The notes: a model not told the origin generated them from the sequence alone. A stretch of DNA of 64,000 nt from Vulcanimicrobiota bacterium (GCA_017307785.1 JAFKGI010000008.1:62001-126000); one strand, 5' to 3'. Numbered from the stretch's first letter, positions 54,977 to 63,872 are shown. Program-made: numbers and translations.

Positions 54977-55475
54977 GCCGCAAAACTTGCCAGCCTGCGG
55001 TAAAAGTTACCGCCTGGCCGACAACTAAGTCCTTACCCCGCAAAACTTGCCAGCCCGCGGTAAAACTTACCGCCTGGCCGGCAACTAAGTCCCGCCCCCG
55101 CAAAACTTGCCAGCTCGCGGTAAGAATTACCGCCTGGGCGGCAACTAAGTCCCGGCCCCGCAAAACTTGCTAGCCCGCGGTAAAAGTTACCGCCTGGCCG
55201 GCAACTAAGTCCCGGCCCCGCAAAACTTGCCAGCCCGCGGTAAAACTTACCGCCTGGCCGGCAACTAGGTCCCGACCCCGCAAAACTTGCCAGCCCGCGG
55301 TAAGAATTACCGCCTGGCCGACAACTAAGTCCTGACCCCGCAAAACTTACCAGCCCGCGGTAAAACTTACCGCCTGGCCGGCAACTAAGTCTCGACCCCG
55401 CAAAACTTACCAGCTCGCGGTAAAACTTACCGCCTCGCCGGCAACTAAGTCCCGCCCCCGCAAACTTGCCACCCC
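54977..55475. repeat. exact 60-bp tandem array, eight units, each with a 7-bp hairpin
   Basis: Eight consecutive units of exactly 60 bp (no insertions or deletions) and part of a ninth. Each unit has CGCAAAACTTGCCAGC, the hairpin GCGGTAA-NNN-TTACCGC and GCCTGGCCGGCAACTAAGT. The stem is identical in all eight units while the loop triplet varies: AAG, AAC, GAA, AAG, AAC, GAA, AAC, AAC. GGCAA and TTGCC parts could pair between units. Because 60 is a multiple of three, a minus-strand frame stays open (repeating FAGSGLSCRPGGK), but it lacks a start signal; not considered coding. The array fills the gap between the convergent Nudix and BamE-like genes. Confidence 0.95.
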
Positions 55476-55497
55476 GCGGCAATCGCTTGCTCGAGGA

Positions 55498-55974
55498 TTA
55501 GTCTCCTTGGATCATAGTGGTCTTGAATAAAGTGTCCCCCGTGAAGAGAAAAGTGACGCTTCTGTTCGCGGCCTCGTAAGTATAAGTGTCGAACGTTTGC
55601 TCGAGGGGAGGGCCGAAGAGCCTTTCTACTTCGGACCGGGTGCACGCACTGTAGCCGCTGACCTTGGCGGCCCCAAGACCCGCTCCGCTAACTGCCACGA
55701 CGAGCCCTCGGTGCAGGTAGACGGTAGTCACGTTCTGCCCGTCCTTGTAGGTCCACACCGTCGAGCCGTCGCGCAGGTGCTCCACTTCTTGAGGGCGGCC
55801 GAGCCTGTCCCTGACATCCACCTGCCGCTCTCCTAACTGGACATACCCCACGGTGAGCAGGTTGTGGCGCAGTTCCAGCAGGCCTCGAGGTCCCTCGAGA
55901 AGCGGTGGAGCCGGCCTGGTCCAGGCAAACAGGGCAATCGAGGATATAAGCACCAGCACATGAGTGGCTTTCAT
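55498..55974 (-). CDS. BamE/SmpA-like exported protein 1
   Basis: 158 residues with signal peptide MKATHVLVLISSIALFAWT. Two related halves follow, each with a helix ending in a Gly-Pro turn and beta strands: ERQVDVRDRLGRPQEVEHLR then DGSTVWTYKDGQNVTTVYLH; SEVERLFGPPLEQTFDTYTY then NRSVTFLFTGDTLFKTTMI. The halves resemble the BamE/SmpA fold, but this is a fold-level call only. It is a close relative in layout of the next gene upstream and probably arose by duplication. ATG 55974 chosen because the signal peptide starts there. Confidence 0.6.
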   Translation of the reverse strand: MKATHVLVLISSIALFAWTRPAPPLLEGPRGLLELRHNLLTVGYVQLGERQVDVRDRLGRPQEVEHLRDGSTVWTYKDGQNVTTVYLHRGLVVAVSGAGLGAAKVSGYSACTRSEVERLFGPPLEQTFDTYTYEAANRSVTFLFTGDTLFKTTMIQGD

Positions 55975-56011
55975 CGGCTTGGACCAACCTTGGTCCAGCC
56001 ACTGTGGTTCC

Positions 56012-56566
56012 TTAAAGGTGCTTGAGTTCTCCAACCAGCCAGAACTGCTGCACCGTCCCGCCGGGTCCGAAGTGCACGGTGAGTTCGCCCGGGTGGGCGT
56101 CGTAGACGACCGCCGACCCGTCGCTCCGCCTGGGTGTCCCAAAGCGAGCTGCAATGGTCTCGCGACTCTGCATGAACAGGGTCATGCCGGGTTTGCCGGG
56201 TTCTTCGAAACCCCAGCGCCCGCTGCCGCCCACTCCGATCACGCGTTCTTCCATGAAGCTCACGGTCAGTTGCTGGCCATCGCGCTCGTAGATCCAGCGA
56301 TGGGCCTCCTTGGCCTTTTCATCGTCTTCCTTGCGGTCCGGCTGCCCCAGCGCCGCCACCACGCCCTCCTCCGGAGAGCCGATGCCGATTCCGGCAATCT
56401 GGTAAGCGGGGCTGTGGATTTCATAGCGACCGCTGCGGGTCTTCATGTTGTGAGTGGGAGTGACCGTCAGCTGCGACGAGACCGCCACCGGCTCTTTGGA
56501 ATGAGTCCACCAGGCGGTGGCACAGGCGACCAGGATGACGACGAAAGCAAGCTCGAGTTTGCGCAT
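56012..56566 (-). CDS. BamE/SmpA-like exported protein 2
   Basis: 184 residues. MRKLELAFVVILVACATAWW is a signal anchor or signal peptide. Two BamE-like halves follow: GSPEEGVVAALGQPDRKEDD, HRWIYERDGQQLTVSFMEER; then MQSRETIAARFGTPRRSDGS, VVYDAHPGELTVHFGPGGTV. The same order and spacing as protein 1, at low identity. AAAGG lies seven bases before the ATG. It starts 109 bp from the divergent PilZ gene and ends 37 bp before protein 1, so the pair is one unit. Confidence 0.6.
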   Translation of the reverse strand: MRKLELAFVVILVACATAWWTHSKEPVAVSSQLTVTPTHNMKTRSGRYEIHSPAYQIAGIGIGSPEEGVVAALGQPDRKEDDEKAKEAHRWIYERDGQQLTVSFMEERVIGVGGSGRWGFEEPGKPGMTLFMQSRETIAARFGTPRRSDGSAVVYDAHPGELTVHFGPGGTVQQFWLVGELKHL

Positions 56567-56675
56567 AGTTATGCCTTTCGCAAGCCCTGGGAAAATCTTC
56601 CCTACATGAAAAGAGGCATCGAAAACTTGTTCGCCAACATGCATGGAAGAAAATTCCTCAAGGAGGGCAGAACCG

Positions 56676-57365
56676 ATGTTGGAGACGAGACAGGCGAGAC
56701 GATTCGAATGCGATGAAGCCGTCGACTGCGAAGTGCGGGGCCAGGTGCGGGTGGCTTTCCTGCGAGATGTCTCGCTGACCGGAGCCCGGCTGCAGGGCGC
56801 GGAACTGCCGGCCGTAGGCACGCTGATTCGCCTCTGTCCCACCTTCAGCGAGTGGATGCCCTGTGGGCCGCGCGCCTGGGTCTATGCCCAGGTGTGTTGG
56901 ACTCGCGAAGGAGTCGAAGCCGGCCTGCGCTTCCTGGAACCTTCCTCGCGACTGAGTCTCAATTGGGTCGGCCGCCTCTGCCACGGGCGCAACGAGCGCC
57001 GCAGCAGCATTCGCGTGGCCACCGAGGTCTACATGGAGATCAAAGTTCCCGGCGTGCGCCGCACCTTCGAAGCCGTCAGTCTCGATCTCAGTCAGGGCGG
57101 CGTGCAGGCCAGTCTGCCCGACCAGGTATTGCGCGAAGGCAGCATCGCCAAAGTCAGCGTTTGCCTGCCCTACGGAGTCATCGATGCTCCAGCCCACGTG
57201 GTGCGCCAGGGGGCCGACGACCGCCCTCACCACTCGCTGCAATTCACCGAACTGGATAATTATCAGAGTGAAGCGCTGGGTGGATTCTTGCGCCAGGAAC
57301 TGGCTTCCCAGAAACAGGCCCGAGCCGAGGACCCTTTCCTGGCCCGACTCTTCAACCGCGGCTAA
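56676..57365 (+). CDS. protein with two PilZ domains
   Basis: 229 residues from ATG 56676 with GGAGGG eight bases upstream. Two PilZ-type domains: the first has RQARRFECDEAVDCEVRGQ and DVSLTGARLQGAELPAVGTL; the second has NERRSSIRVATEVYMEIKVP and LDLSQGGVQASLPDQVL. Both keep an Arg-x3-Arg and a DxSxxG-like motif, the c-di-GMP binding set, with variants. PilZ proteins turn c-di-GMP level into control of motility, pili or polysaccharide. The first domain may be degenerate (no full RxxxR). Divergent from the BamE-like pair. Confidence 0.85.
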   Translation: MLETRQARRFECDEAVDCEVRGQVRVAFLRDVSLTGARLQGAELPAVGTLIRLCPTFSEWMPCGPRAWVYAQVCWTREGVEAGLRFLEPSSRLSLNWVGRLCHGRNERRSSIRVATEVYMEIKVPGVRRTFEAVSLDLSQGGVQASLPDQVLREGSIAKVSVCLPYGVIDAPAHVVRQGADDRPHHSLQFTELDNYQSEALGGFLRQELASQKQARAEDPFLARLFNRG

Positions 57366-57380
57366 GCCAAAAAGGGAGCC

Positions 57381-59018
57381 CTAGAAGCCGCCCTGCTGGC
57401 GGGCCTGGATGCGGAGAGCGGTGCGCAACCGGCTCTCGACTTCCTTGCGCTGCTTCTCTTCCAGTTCTTTGGCCTTGATCAGCACGTCCACGCGCTCCTG
57501 CAGGCGCTCGTTCTCGGTGCGCTGCTTGCGCAGAGATTCGCGCAGATCGTCGGCGCGGATCTTCCATTGCTTGATCTCGGCCTCGTCGCCGGCACCCGCC
57601 GCAGCCGCAGCCAGGACCGGGCCGCCGCTTCCGGCCTTGACCTTCTCCAGCTCCTCGGCCAGCTGCTGCTTCTCGGTCTCCAGACGCGACTGGGCCCGTT
57701 CCAGGGTCATCAGCTCCTGATTGGCCGCCTTCAAGTCATTCTCCAGCAACAGACACTTGCGCTCCAGGCGCTCGCGATCGGAACCGTCGCGGCGCAGAGA
57801 GTCGAGCTCGGAATTGACCTCGATCAGGCGTCGCTCGGCTTCCAGATGCCGGCGCTCGGCTTCCTTGACGGCCTCCTGGTTGGCGCTTCCGGCCACCTGC
57901 TTCAGCTCTTCCTCGCGCTGCAGGGCGGCCGCCAGACGACTGCCCAGCGAGCTCAGCTCGTCCTGATGAGTCTGGCGGTAGCTGACCAGCTCGTTCTGAG
58001 CGGCGGCGATCTCCGCCTCGGCACCCTCGCGGATGCCCTTGCATTCTTCTGCGTAAGCGCGTGCCTCGCTCTCGCTGGCGCGCAGAGCCTTCAGCTCCCG
58101 GCGACGCTCCACGATGGTCTCCTCCAGGTCTTCCTTGAGAAGCTCCAGTTCTTCCATCTCCAGGCGCAGATTAGACTCGGTCTCACGGACCTCGTCCAGC
58201 GAGGCCTGCAATTCGCCCAGCCGACGAGACCACTGCTCCATCTCGCCTTCGCGCAGCTCCAGGCGCCGAGAGGTCTCGGCCATCTCGTCCTGCAGGGCGG
58301 TGATCTGCTTGAGCTCGTCGGCCGCTTCTTGCTCGGCGGAATTCAAGCGAGTCTGCAGATCGCCGCTGCTGGACTGAACATCGGCCAGCTGCTTTTGGGT
58401 CAGTTCCAGCTCCAACTCCAGTTCGGCGGCTTTGTCCTGCAGCGAAGTGCGCTCATCCGCCCAGCTCTCGCGTAGCTGCTCGTCCAGATCGCGTTCGGAG
58501 ACGAGTTGGGCGCGCTCGGCTTCCCAGCTCAGGCGAGCCTGCTCTAACTGGCCGCGCTCCTCGTCCCAACTTCTGCGTAAACTCTCGACCAGATCGCGCT
58601 CGGCGATCAATTGAGAACGCTCCTGCTCCCAGGCCTTGCGATTCTGCTCCCACTCACCCTGTTGAGCGCGCAAGCTGTCGATCTCGGCCTGCAGTCCCAG
58701 GCTGCGCAGCGCCGGCTCCGCCACCTCGGGATCGGGCGGACGGACCACGGCCAGACCTTGCGCAACAGCTTCTTCGGCGATTTCGATGGAAGGCGGGTCG
58801 AGCAGGGCCACCCCGGCGGACTCGGCCGCTTTGCCTTTCTTTCCGCCCTTTTTAGGAGCCGCTTTGGCGGCCGTGGCCTTCACAGGCGCGGCTACGGGTT
58901 CGGGCTCAGGCGCCACCTCGATTGGTGCGGCTACGACTTCTTCCACGACCGGAGGAGGCGGGGTTTGCGCCTTCACGGATTCGTTCTTTTTCTTGTTGCG
59001 AGACGATTTGCTGGCCAT
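57381..59018 (-). CDS. long coiled-coil protein with Ala/Pro-rich N-terminus
   Basis: 545 residues. The N-terminal ~70 are Lys/Ala/Pro-rich (KSSRNKKKNESVKAQTPPPP; AAPKKGGKKGKAAE). From ~105 onward it is a nearly continuous coiled coil with SMC-like heptads (LRAQQGEWEQNRKAWEQERS; ELELELTQKQLADVQSSSGD; LLENDLKAANQELMTLERAQ; DDLRESLRKQRTENERLQER). No head domains or Walker motifs, so it is not an SMC ATPase. No signal peptide. Its start lies 113 bp inside the 3' end of uvrC, in another frame; it may be coupled to uvrC. A structural or scaffold role is inferred. Confidence 0.7.
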   Translation of the reverse strand: MASKSSRNKKKNESVKAQTPPPPVVEEVVAAPIEVAPEPEPVAAPVKATAAKAAPKKGGKKGKAAESAGVALLDPPSIEIAEEAVAQGLAVVRPPDPEVAEPALRSLGLQAEIDSLRAQQGEWEQNRKAWEQERSQLIAERDLVESLRRSWDEERGQLEQARLSWEAERAQLVSERDLDEQLRESWADERTSLQDKAAELELELELTQKQLADVQSSSGDLQTRLNSAEQEAADELKQITALQDEMAETSRRLELREGEMEQWSRRLGELQASLDEVRETESNLRLEMEELELLKEDLEETIVERRRELKALRASESEARAYAEECKGIREGAEAEIAAAQNELVSYRQTHQDELSSLGSRLAAALQREEELKQVAGSANQEAVKEAERRHLEAERRLIEVNSELDSLRRDGSDRERLERKCLLLENDLKAANQELMTLERAQSRLETEKQQLAEELEKVKAGSGGPVLAAAAAGAGDEAEIKQWKIRADDLRESLRKQRTENERLQERVDVLIKAKELEEKQRKEVESRLRTALRIQARQQGGF

Positions 59019-60867
59019 GCGAAATCGTTTCGGAGACTGCCTCCGATTCGCCTGCAGTATGCAAGTACTCGAATAACTTGCGCGACAATTTTCCCCCCAT
59101 GCCTTCGACCTGCGAAATCTCTTCCAGCGAGGCGCTCATGAGTTTGCGCAAGGAGCCAAAGTGCTTGAGCAGCGCCTGTTTGCGACCCTCTCCAATGCCT
59201 GGAGCTTCGTCCAGGGCCGACTGCTTGAAGGCCGTCTTGCGTACGTTGCGGTGGTAGGTGACGGCGAATCGGTGGGTTTCGTCGCGCATATGGGTCACCG
59301 TCAAAAGAGCCTTCGAGGTACGGGCCAGAATCACCGGGTCGCTACGCCCAGGCACGAAGAGCCATTCGTTTTCCTTGGCCAGGCCGGCCAGGGCCACTCG
59401 ATCGCTCAGGCCCAGCTCGGCCAATACCTCCACCGCTACGCCCAGCTGCCCTTTTCCGCCGTCGACAATCAGGAGTTCCGGCAGGCCGTCAAAGCTGCGC
59501 CGATCGTCGGGAGAGTGGGAAAAGCGCCGGGTCAACACCTCGCGCATCATGCGAAAATCGTCGGGTGTGTCGCCGCTGCGGATGCGGAAGCGCCGGTACT
59601 GGTCTTTGCGCGGCAACCCCTGCTCAAAGACGACCAGCGAGCCCACCGCCTGACGACCCTGAAAGTTGGAGATGTCCACGCACTCCATTCTCCAGGGAGC
59701 TTCACTCAAGCCCAAAGCTTGCTGCAGTTCCTCCAGGGCCAGGCGGCGCTGTTCTACGCCCCGGGAGGGGCGCAGGTTCTCTTGCTCCAGGGTCTGGCGG
59801 GCGTTCTTTTGGGCCAGCTCCATCAGCTCGCGCTTGTTGCCCCTCTGCGGCAAGCGAATCTCCACGCGAGCCTGCAGAGCAGTGCTCAGCCACTCGCCGA
59901 GCAGTTCGCACTCGTCGGGCAGGACGCTGACCAGGATGCGCTTCGGGATGTAGGTATTCTGCTGATAGTATTGCTTGAAGAAAGCCGACATTTGCTCGCC
60001 CGGCTCGCTGCCGCCCGGAGATTCGAGCAGAAAAGAGCGGTGGCCGAGCAGTTTGCCTTCGCGCACCTGCAACACCTGAGCGCAGATCAATTCGCCACTG
60101 GAGGCAACCGCCAGGTAGTCTTCGTTTTCGTCCTTGTCCGAGACCATCTTCTGCTTCTGGCCGGTGCGCTCCAGGTCCAGCAGCATGTCGCGAATGCGGG
60201 CGCAACGCTCGAAGTTGAGCGCCTCCGCCTCTACTTCCATTTCCTGGCGCAGACGGCGCAGCAGGTTGTCAGAATTGCCTTCCATGTAGTCGATGGCTTG
60301 CTCGACCTGCTCGCGATAGTGGGGGGCATCCACGTAGCGGGTGCAGGGGGCGGTGCACAGACCGATATAGTAGTCCAGGCAGGGGCGACGCACTTTCTTG
60401 TCCATATCCAGCGAACAGGTCCGGATCTGAAACATCTTCTGCAGGATGGTGACGGTGCGCCGCAAGGCACCGGCATCGGGAAACGGCCCGAAGTAGCGAT
60501 TGCGTGGATTGCGCTGACGACGGACCACTCGCAGGCGCGGAAACTCCTCGCCGGTCGTCACCTCCAGCAGCGGGTAACGCTTGTCGTCGCGGTATTTGGT
60601 GTTGAAGTAGGGGCGGTGCTTTTTGATCAGGTTGCACTCGAGAATGAGCGCTTCCAGTTCGGAATCGACCACCACCGTGTCGAAGTCTTTGACTTTGGAA
60701 ACCATCCAGCGGATTTTGGGCGCGTGGTCCGAGGAAGGCTGAAAATAGCTGCGCACACGCTGGCGCAGGGAGGCGGACTTACCCACGTAAATGATGCGGC
60801 CTTTGGCGTCCTGCATCAAATAGACTCCCGGCTTATCCGGGAGAAGCTTCAGTTTTTCCGAGATCAA
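58906..60867 (-). CDS. uvrC: excinuclease ABC subunit C
   Basis: 653 residues, close to the usual ~610. GIY-YIG start DKPGVYLMQDAKGRIIYVGK then SASLRQRVRSYF; UVR motif around LNFERCARIRDMLLDLERTG; the RNase H-like endonuclease core from MECVDISNFQGRQAVGSLVV through LLIVDGGKGQLGVAVEVLAE; C-terminal helix-hairpin-helix DEAPGIGEGRKQALLKHFGS then LEEISQVEGMGGKL. UvrC makes both cuts in nucleotide-excision repair with UvrA and UvrB, neither of which is in the window. The last ~40 residues are Arg/Gly/Ser-rich and overlap the coiled-coil gene's start. Start is TTG, three bases after the S41 stop. Confidence 0.96.
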   Translation of the reverse strand: MISEKLKLLPDKPGVYLMQDAKGRIIYVGKSASLRQRVRSYFQPSSDHAPKIRWMVSKVKDFDTVVVDSELEALILECNLIKKHRPYFNTKYRDDKRYPLLEVTTGEEFPRLRVVRRQRNPRNRYFGPFPDAGALRRTVTILQKMFQIRTCSLDMDKKVRRPCLDYYIGLCTAPCTRYVDAPHYREQVEQAIDYMEGNSDNLLRRLRQEMEVEAEALNFERCARIRDMLLDLERTGQKQKMVSDKDENEDYLAVASSGELICAQVLQVREGKLLGHRSFLLESPGGSEPGEQMSAFFKQYYQQNTYIPKRILVSVLPDECELLGEWLSTALQARVEIRLPQRGNKRELMELAQKNARQTLEQENLRPSRGVEQRRLALEELQQALGLSEAPWRMECVDISNFQGRQAVGSLVVFEQGLPRKDQYRRFRIRSGDTPDDFRMMREVLTRRFSHSPDDRRSFDGLPELLIVDGGKGQLGVAVEVLAELGLSDRVALAGLAKENEWLFVPGRSDPVILARTSKALLTVTHMRDETHRFAVTYHRNVRKTAFKQSALDEAPGIGEGRKQALLKHFGSLRKLMSASLEEISQVEGMGGKLSRKLFEYLHTAGESEAVSETISHGQQIVSQQEKERIREGANPASSGRGRSRSRTNRGGA

Positions 60868-60868
60868 T

Positions 60869-62305
60869 TTATTTCTTCATCTGCTCCTGGAGCGTCTTGA
60901 TCCCCACCTGTAACACCTTATCGTCCTTGTCTTTTTCCGTGACCTTGACGTTGATGTCGGCCTTGATGCCTTTGCGGTGAATGTCTTTGCCCGAGGGGGT
61001 CAGGTAATGGGCCACCGTATACTTGAAAGCGCCACCGTCGGCCAGATGTTCCACTTGCTGGACGCTGGCCTTGCCGAAAGTGGTTTCACCGATCAACTTG
61101 GCGCGCTTGTGATCCTGTAAGCATCCGGCAGTAATTTCTGAGGCGCTGGCCGAGAAACGGTTGACCAAAAGCACCATGGGGCCGTCGATCTGGGCACGCC
61201 CCAGGCTGTCGTGATCTTCCGAGCGGTTGAGGCGCTGGTTGACCACCGAGACGACGCGCTGACCGGCGGGCACAAAGTGACTGCAGATTTCCAGGGCGGC
61301 GTTGATGTAGCCGCCGCCATTGTTGCGCAGATCGATGATGTAGGCCTGGGCGCCCTTTTTCTGGACTTTGTCGATTTCTTCTTCGAACTCCTGAACGGTT
61401 TCTTCGCCGAAGACGTTGACCTGGAGGTAGCCGATTTTGGGCGCCACGATTTTCGAGGTGACGCTGCGCACGTGAATCATATCGCGTTTCACGCTCACGT
61501 CGAAGGTGCGCTTCTCTTTGGGACGGTAGATGGTCAGGGCCACCATGGTGCCCTGCGGTCCACGAATTTTGTTGGCCGCCTTCTCGATGTCCCAGCCGTC
61601 GGTGGGCTGGCCGTCGATTTTGGCCAGCACGTCGCCCGTCTGGATGCCGGTCTTGTCGGCCGGACCCTCGGGAATCGGTTGCGAGACGGTGACGCGGTTC
61701 TTATGGTCGCGGTCGAGCTCGATCATCACCCCGATGCCGCTGAAATTGCCGCCCGACATGTGCTCTTCGAAGACGCGGAACTCGCGTGGTTCCAGCACCG
61801 AGCAGTAGGGGTCCTTGAGGGCCCCCAGCATGCACTTGAGGGCCAGGTAGGTCAGGCGCTGGCGGTCGAACTTGCCGGCGACCTTGGGCTCCATCTTGTT
61901 GATCATGGCTTTCCAGGCCTGAGTCAGGCTGGCTCGGTCCTCGATCTTGGGAGGCAGGGCGGGGAAGTCCTTGACGTCCACCTTCTGAGTGGCCAAGAAC
62001 TCTTTCAGCAGACGGAAAGAGCTGGCGAAGAGGGCGCGGTCGTTGACTTCGTTCAGGTATTCCTGGTGCAGCAGATCGAGCACAACGTCCAGATTGGCCG
62101 TCGCGTCGATCGGCTGCTTGGGAGTTTCTTTGGCGGTCGGAGTTTCCTGAATCTCAGGGATGTCCGGAGTGGCCGGAGCTGCCACCGCGGGCGGCGAGAT
62201 GGCCGGGTTGGGAAGATACTTCTGCGAAATGAGAATCGTGCTGACAAATCCCAAACCAACCAGGGTATAGCCGCCCATCAGGACGCCCATGCGGTGAAAA
62301 CTCAT
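60869..62305 (-). CDS. S41 family C-terminal processing protease (copy 2)
   Basis: 478 residues; N-terminal membrane anchor MGGYTLVGLGFVSTILISQK with a Pro-rich linker after it. PDZ region FSGIGVMIELDRDHKNRVTV and GIQTGDVLAKIDGQPTDGWD; S41 core YIIDLRNNGGGYINAALEIC, NRFSASASEITAGC (catalytic Ser) and ETTFGKASVQQV (catalytic Lys). The Ser-Lys dyad is intact. CtpA-type enzymes cut C-terminal tails in the periplasm. GGAG seven bases before the ATG. Directly between S41 copy 1 and uvrC. Confidence 0.93.
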   Translation of the reverse strand: MSFHRMGVLMGGYTLVGLGFVSTILISQKYLPNPAISPPAVAAPATPDIPEIQETPTAKETPKQPIDATANLDVVLDLLHQEYLNEVNDRALFASSFRLLKEFLATQKVDVKDFPALPPKIEDRASLTQAWKAMINKMEPKVAGKFDRQRLTYLALKCMLGALKDPYCSVLEPREFRVFEEHMSGGNFSGIGVMIELDRDHKNRVTVSQPIPEGPADKTGIQTGDVLAKIDGQPTDGWDIEKAANKIRGPQGTMVALTIYRPKEKRTFDVSVKRDMIHVRSVTSKIVAPKIGYLQVNVFGEETVQEFEEEIDKVQKKGAQAYIIDLRNNGGGYINAALEICSHFVPAGQRVVSVVNQRLNRSEDHDSLGRAQIDGPMVLLVNRFSASASEITAGCLQDHKRAKLIGETTFGKASVQQVEHLADGGAFKYTVAHYLTPSGKDIHRKGIKADINVKVTEKDKDDKVLQVGIKTLQEQMKK

Positions 62306-62321
62306 TGAAAAACTCCGTTGT

Positions 62322-63872
62322 TTAGTGCGTCAGAAAGGGCAGTTCCAGGCGCAACTTGCGCGAGTCACCGGACTTTTCGAGCGTGATGTCTTCGAACAGG
62401 TGGTCCTGCTCGCGCACGAATTCTCGCTTGGTGACCGAATATCCCTGGGCTTTCTGCTCTTCGATGATTTTCAGTTCATCTTCGACCGAGGCGACGACCA
62501 TGGGTCCGGGCACGGCCGCGGCCGGCTGGGCCTTGACCTCACCGATGGCGGTGCTCATCGCGGTCTTGAACTGGTCGTCCTCTTCAGTTCCGACCTTCTG
62601 AATGTTCATGGAGACCTTGATGTCCGGCTCGATACCCAGCTTGTGGATGTCCTTGCCGTTGGGCGTGTGATAGTGAGCAGTGGTCACTTTCATGGCCGAA
62701 CCTTCGGTCAGGGGGAAGATCTTCTGCACACTGCCCTTGCCAAAGGTCTTGTTGCCCACCAGCTTGGCCCGGGACAGGTCCTGCATGGCGCCGGCGGTGA
62801 TTTCCGAGGCGCTGGCCGAGTATTCGTTCACCAGCATTACCAGCGGCTTCACCGGATGCAGGTTGGGATGGCTGGGGTAGGGGACTTCGGCCTGTCCGCG
62901 TTCCTGCACCGTCACCACGCGGCTCCCGGTGGCCAGGAACTTGGAGCAGACGTCCACGGCCGCGTTGATGTAGCCGCCGCCGTTGTTGCGCAGGTCCAGA
63001 ATATAGGCCTGAGCGCCCTGCTCTTCCAGAGTGCGGATGGCGCCTTCCATCTCGTTGTTGGTGTTTTCACCGAAGACCTTGAGCTTGATGTAACCGACTT
63101 TGGTGCCGTCCTGGTCGACCATCTTGCTGTTGACGCTGCTGGTGCGAATCTGATCGCGGGTCAACTCGACCCAGAAGGGCTCCTGGTCGGCGCGCTTGAT
63201 CAGCAACTTGACTTTGCTGCCGATTTCGCCGCGCAACAGGGTCTGGGCCTGGGGAATGGTGGCCGTCACCGTGGGCGTGTCGTTGATCTGCATGATCACG
63301 TCGCGGGAACGAAGACCGCCGCGCATAGCCGGGGTGTCGGCCATCGGTTCGATGATGGTCAGGGCGTTGTTGTTCTTCTTGTCCAGCTCGATGTAGATAC
63401 CCAGACCGCCGAAGATGGTGCCGTTCATGGCCTCTTTCAGCGAGGTGAACTCTTTCTTGTCCATGTAGACGGTGTAGGGATCGTCCAGAGTCTTGAGCAT
63501 GCCGCGCACGGCCGCTACCTGGAGATACTCGTCAGACAGGAGCTTGGGATGCTTGCTGGCGACCTTATAAAAATCAGCGGTGAATTCCTTAGCCGCTTTC
63601 TCGAAGTCGCCCTTGGAGTGGATTTTCTCGAGTTTGACGGGCGCCAGCTTCTTGGCCTTGAGGGCGCTGTTGAGACCGTCCACGGCTCCATCGAAAAGCT
63701 TCTCGGAAGGGGTCTTATAGATGTATTCCGAGCTGATCAGCGCGGTCAGATTTTTTACGAACTCCGCACCACCCACGGCTTCGGGGCTCGGAGGAGCGGC
63801 CAGCACTTGATGGGAGAGTAAGAGAGCGGTAGCGAGTGAGAGAGCGACATACTTGGAGGGAGATGCCTGCAA
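62322..63872 (-). CDS. S41 family C-terminal processing protease (copy 1)
   Basis: 516 residues. Signal peptide near LSLATALLLSHQVLAAPPSP. Then the N-helical domain (VKNLTALISSEYIYKTPSEK), PDZ region GGLGIYIELDKKNNNALTII and LRSRDVIMQINDTPTVTATI, and the S41 core YILDLRNNGGGYINAAVDVC, NEYSASASEITAGAM (Ser) and NKTFGKGSVQKIFPL (Lys). The extra C-terminal ~100 residues, ending LELPFLTH, are not shared with copy 2. TTG start with AGAGG six bases upstream (no ATG is available in frame near the signal). First gene of the S41-S41-uvrC-coiled-coil operon. Confidence 0.93.
   Translation of the reverse strand: MQASPSKYVALSLATALLLSHQVLAAPPSPEAVGGAEFVKNLTALISSEYIYKTPSEKLFDGAVDGLNSALKAKKLAPVKLEKIHSKGDFEKAAKEFTADFYKVASKHPKLLSDEYLQVAAVRGMLKTLDDPYTVYMDKKEFTSLKEAMNGTIFGGLGIYIELDKKNNNALTIIEPMADTPAMRGGLRSRDVIMQINDTPTVTATIPQAQTLLRGEIGSKVKLLIKRADQEPFWVELTRDQIRTSSVNSKMVDQDGTKVGYIKLKVFGENTNNEMEGAIRTLEEQGAQAYILDLRNNGGGYINAAVDVCSKFLATGSRVVTVQERGQAEVPYPSHPNLHPVKPLVMLVNEYSASASEITAGAMQDLSRAKLVGNKTFGKGSVQKIFPLTEGSAMKVTTAHYHTPNGKDIHKLGIEPDIKVSMNIQKVGTEEDDQFKTAMSTAIGEVKAQPAAAVPGPMVVASVEDELKIIEEQKAQGYSVTKREFVREQDHLFEDITLEKSGDSRKLRLELPFLTH

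Noticed and set aside
54977..55475. CRISPR array
   Set aside because: The units are contiguous and nearly identical along their whole 60 bp; no unique spacers alternate with repeats and no cas gene is in the window.
55033..55482. 149-residue repeat protein on the minus strand
   Set aside because: Open only because the repeat period is 60 bp; no start signal, and base changes follow hairpin structure, not codon positions.
59161..60900. Long plus-strand frame over uvrC
   Set aside because: Shadow of uvrC, no motifs.
62325..63821. Long plus-strand frame over S41 copy 1
   Set aside because: Shadow frame; the minus strand encodes the complete S41 protease.
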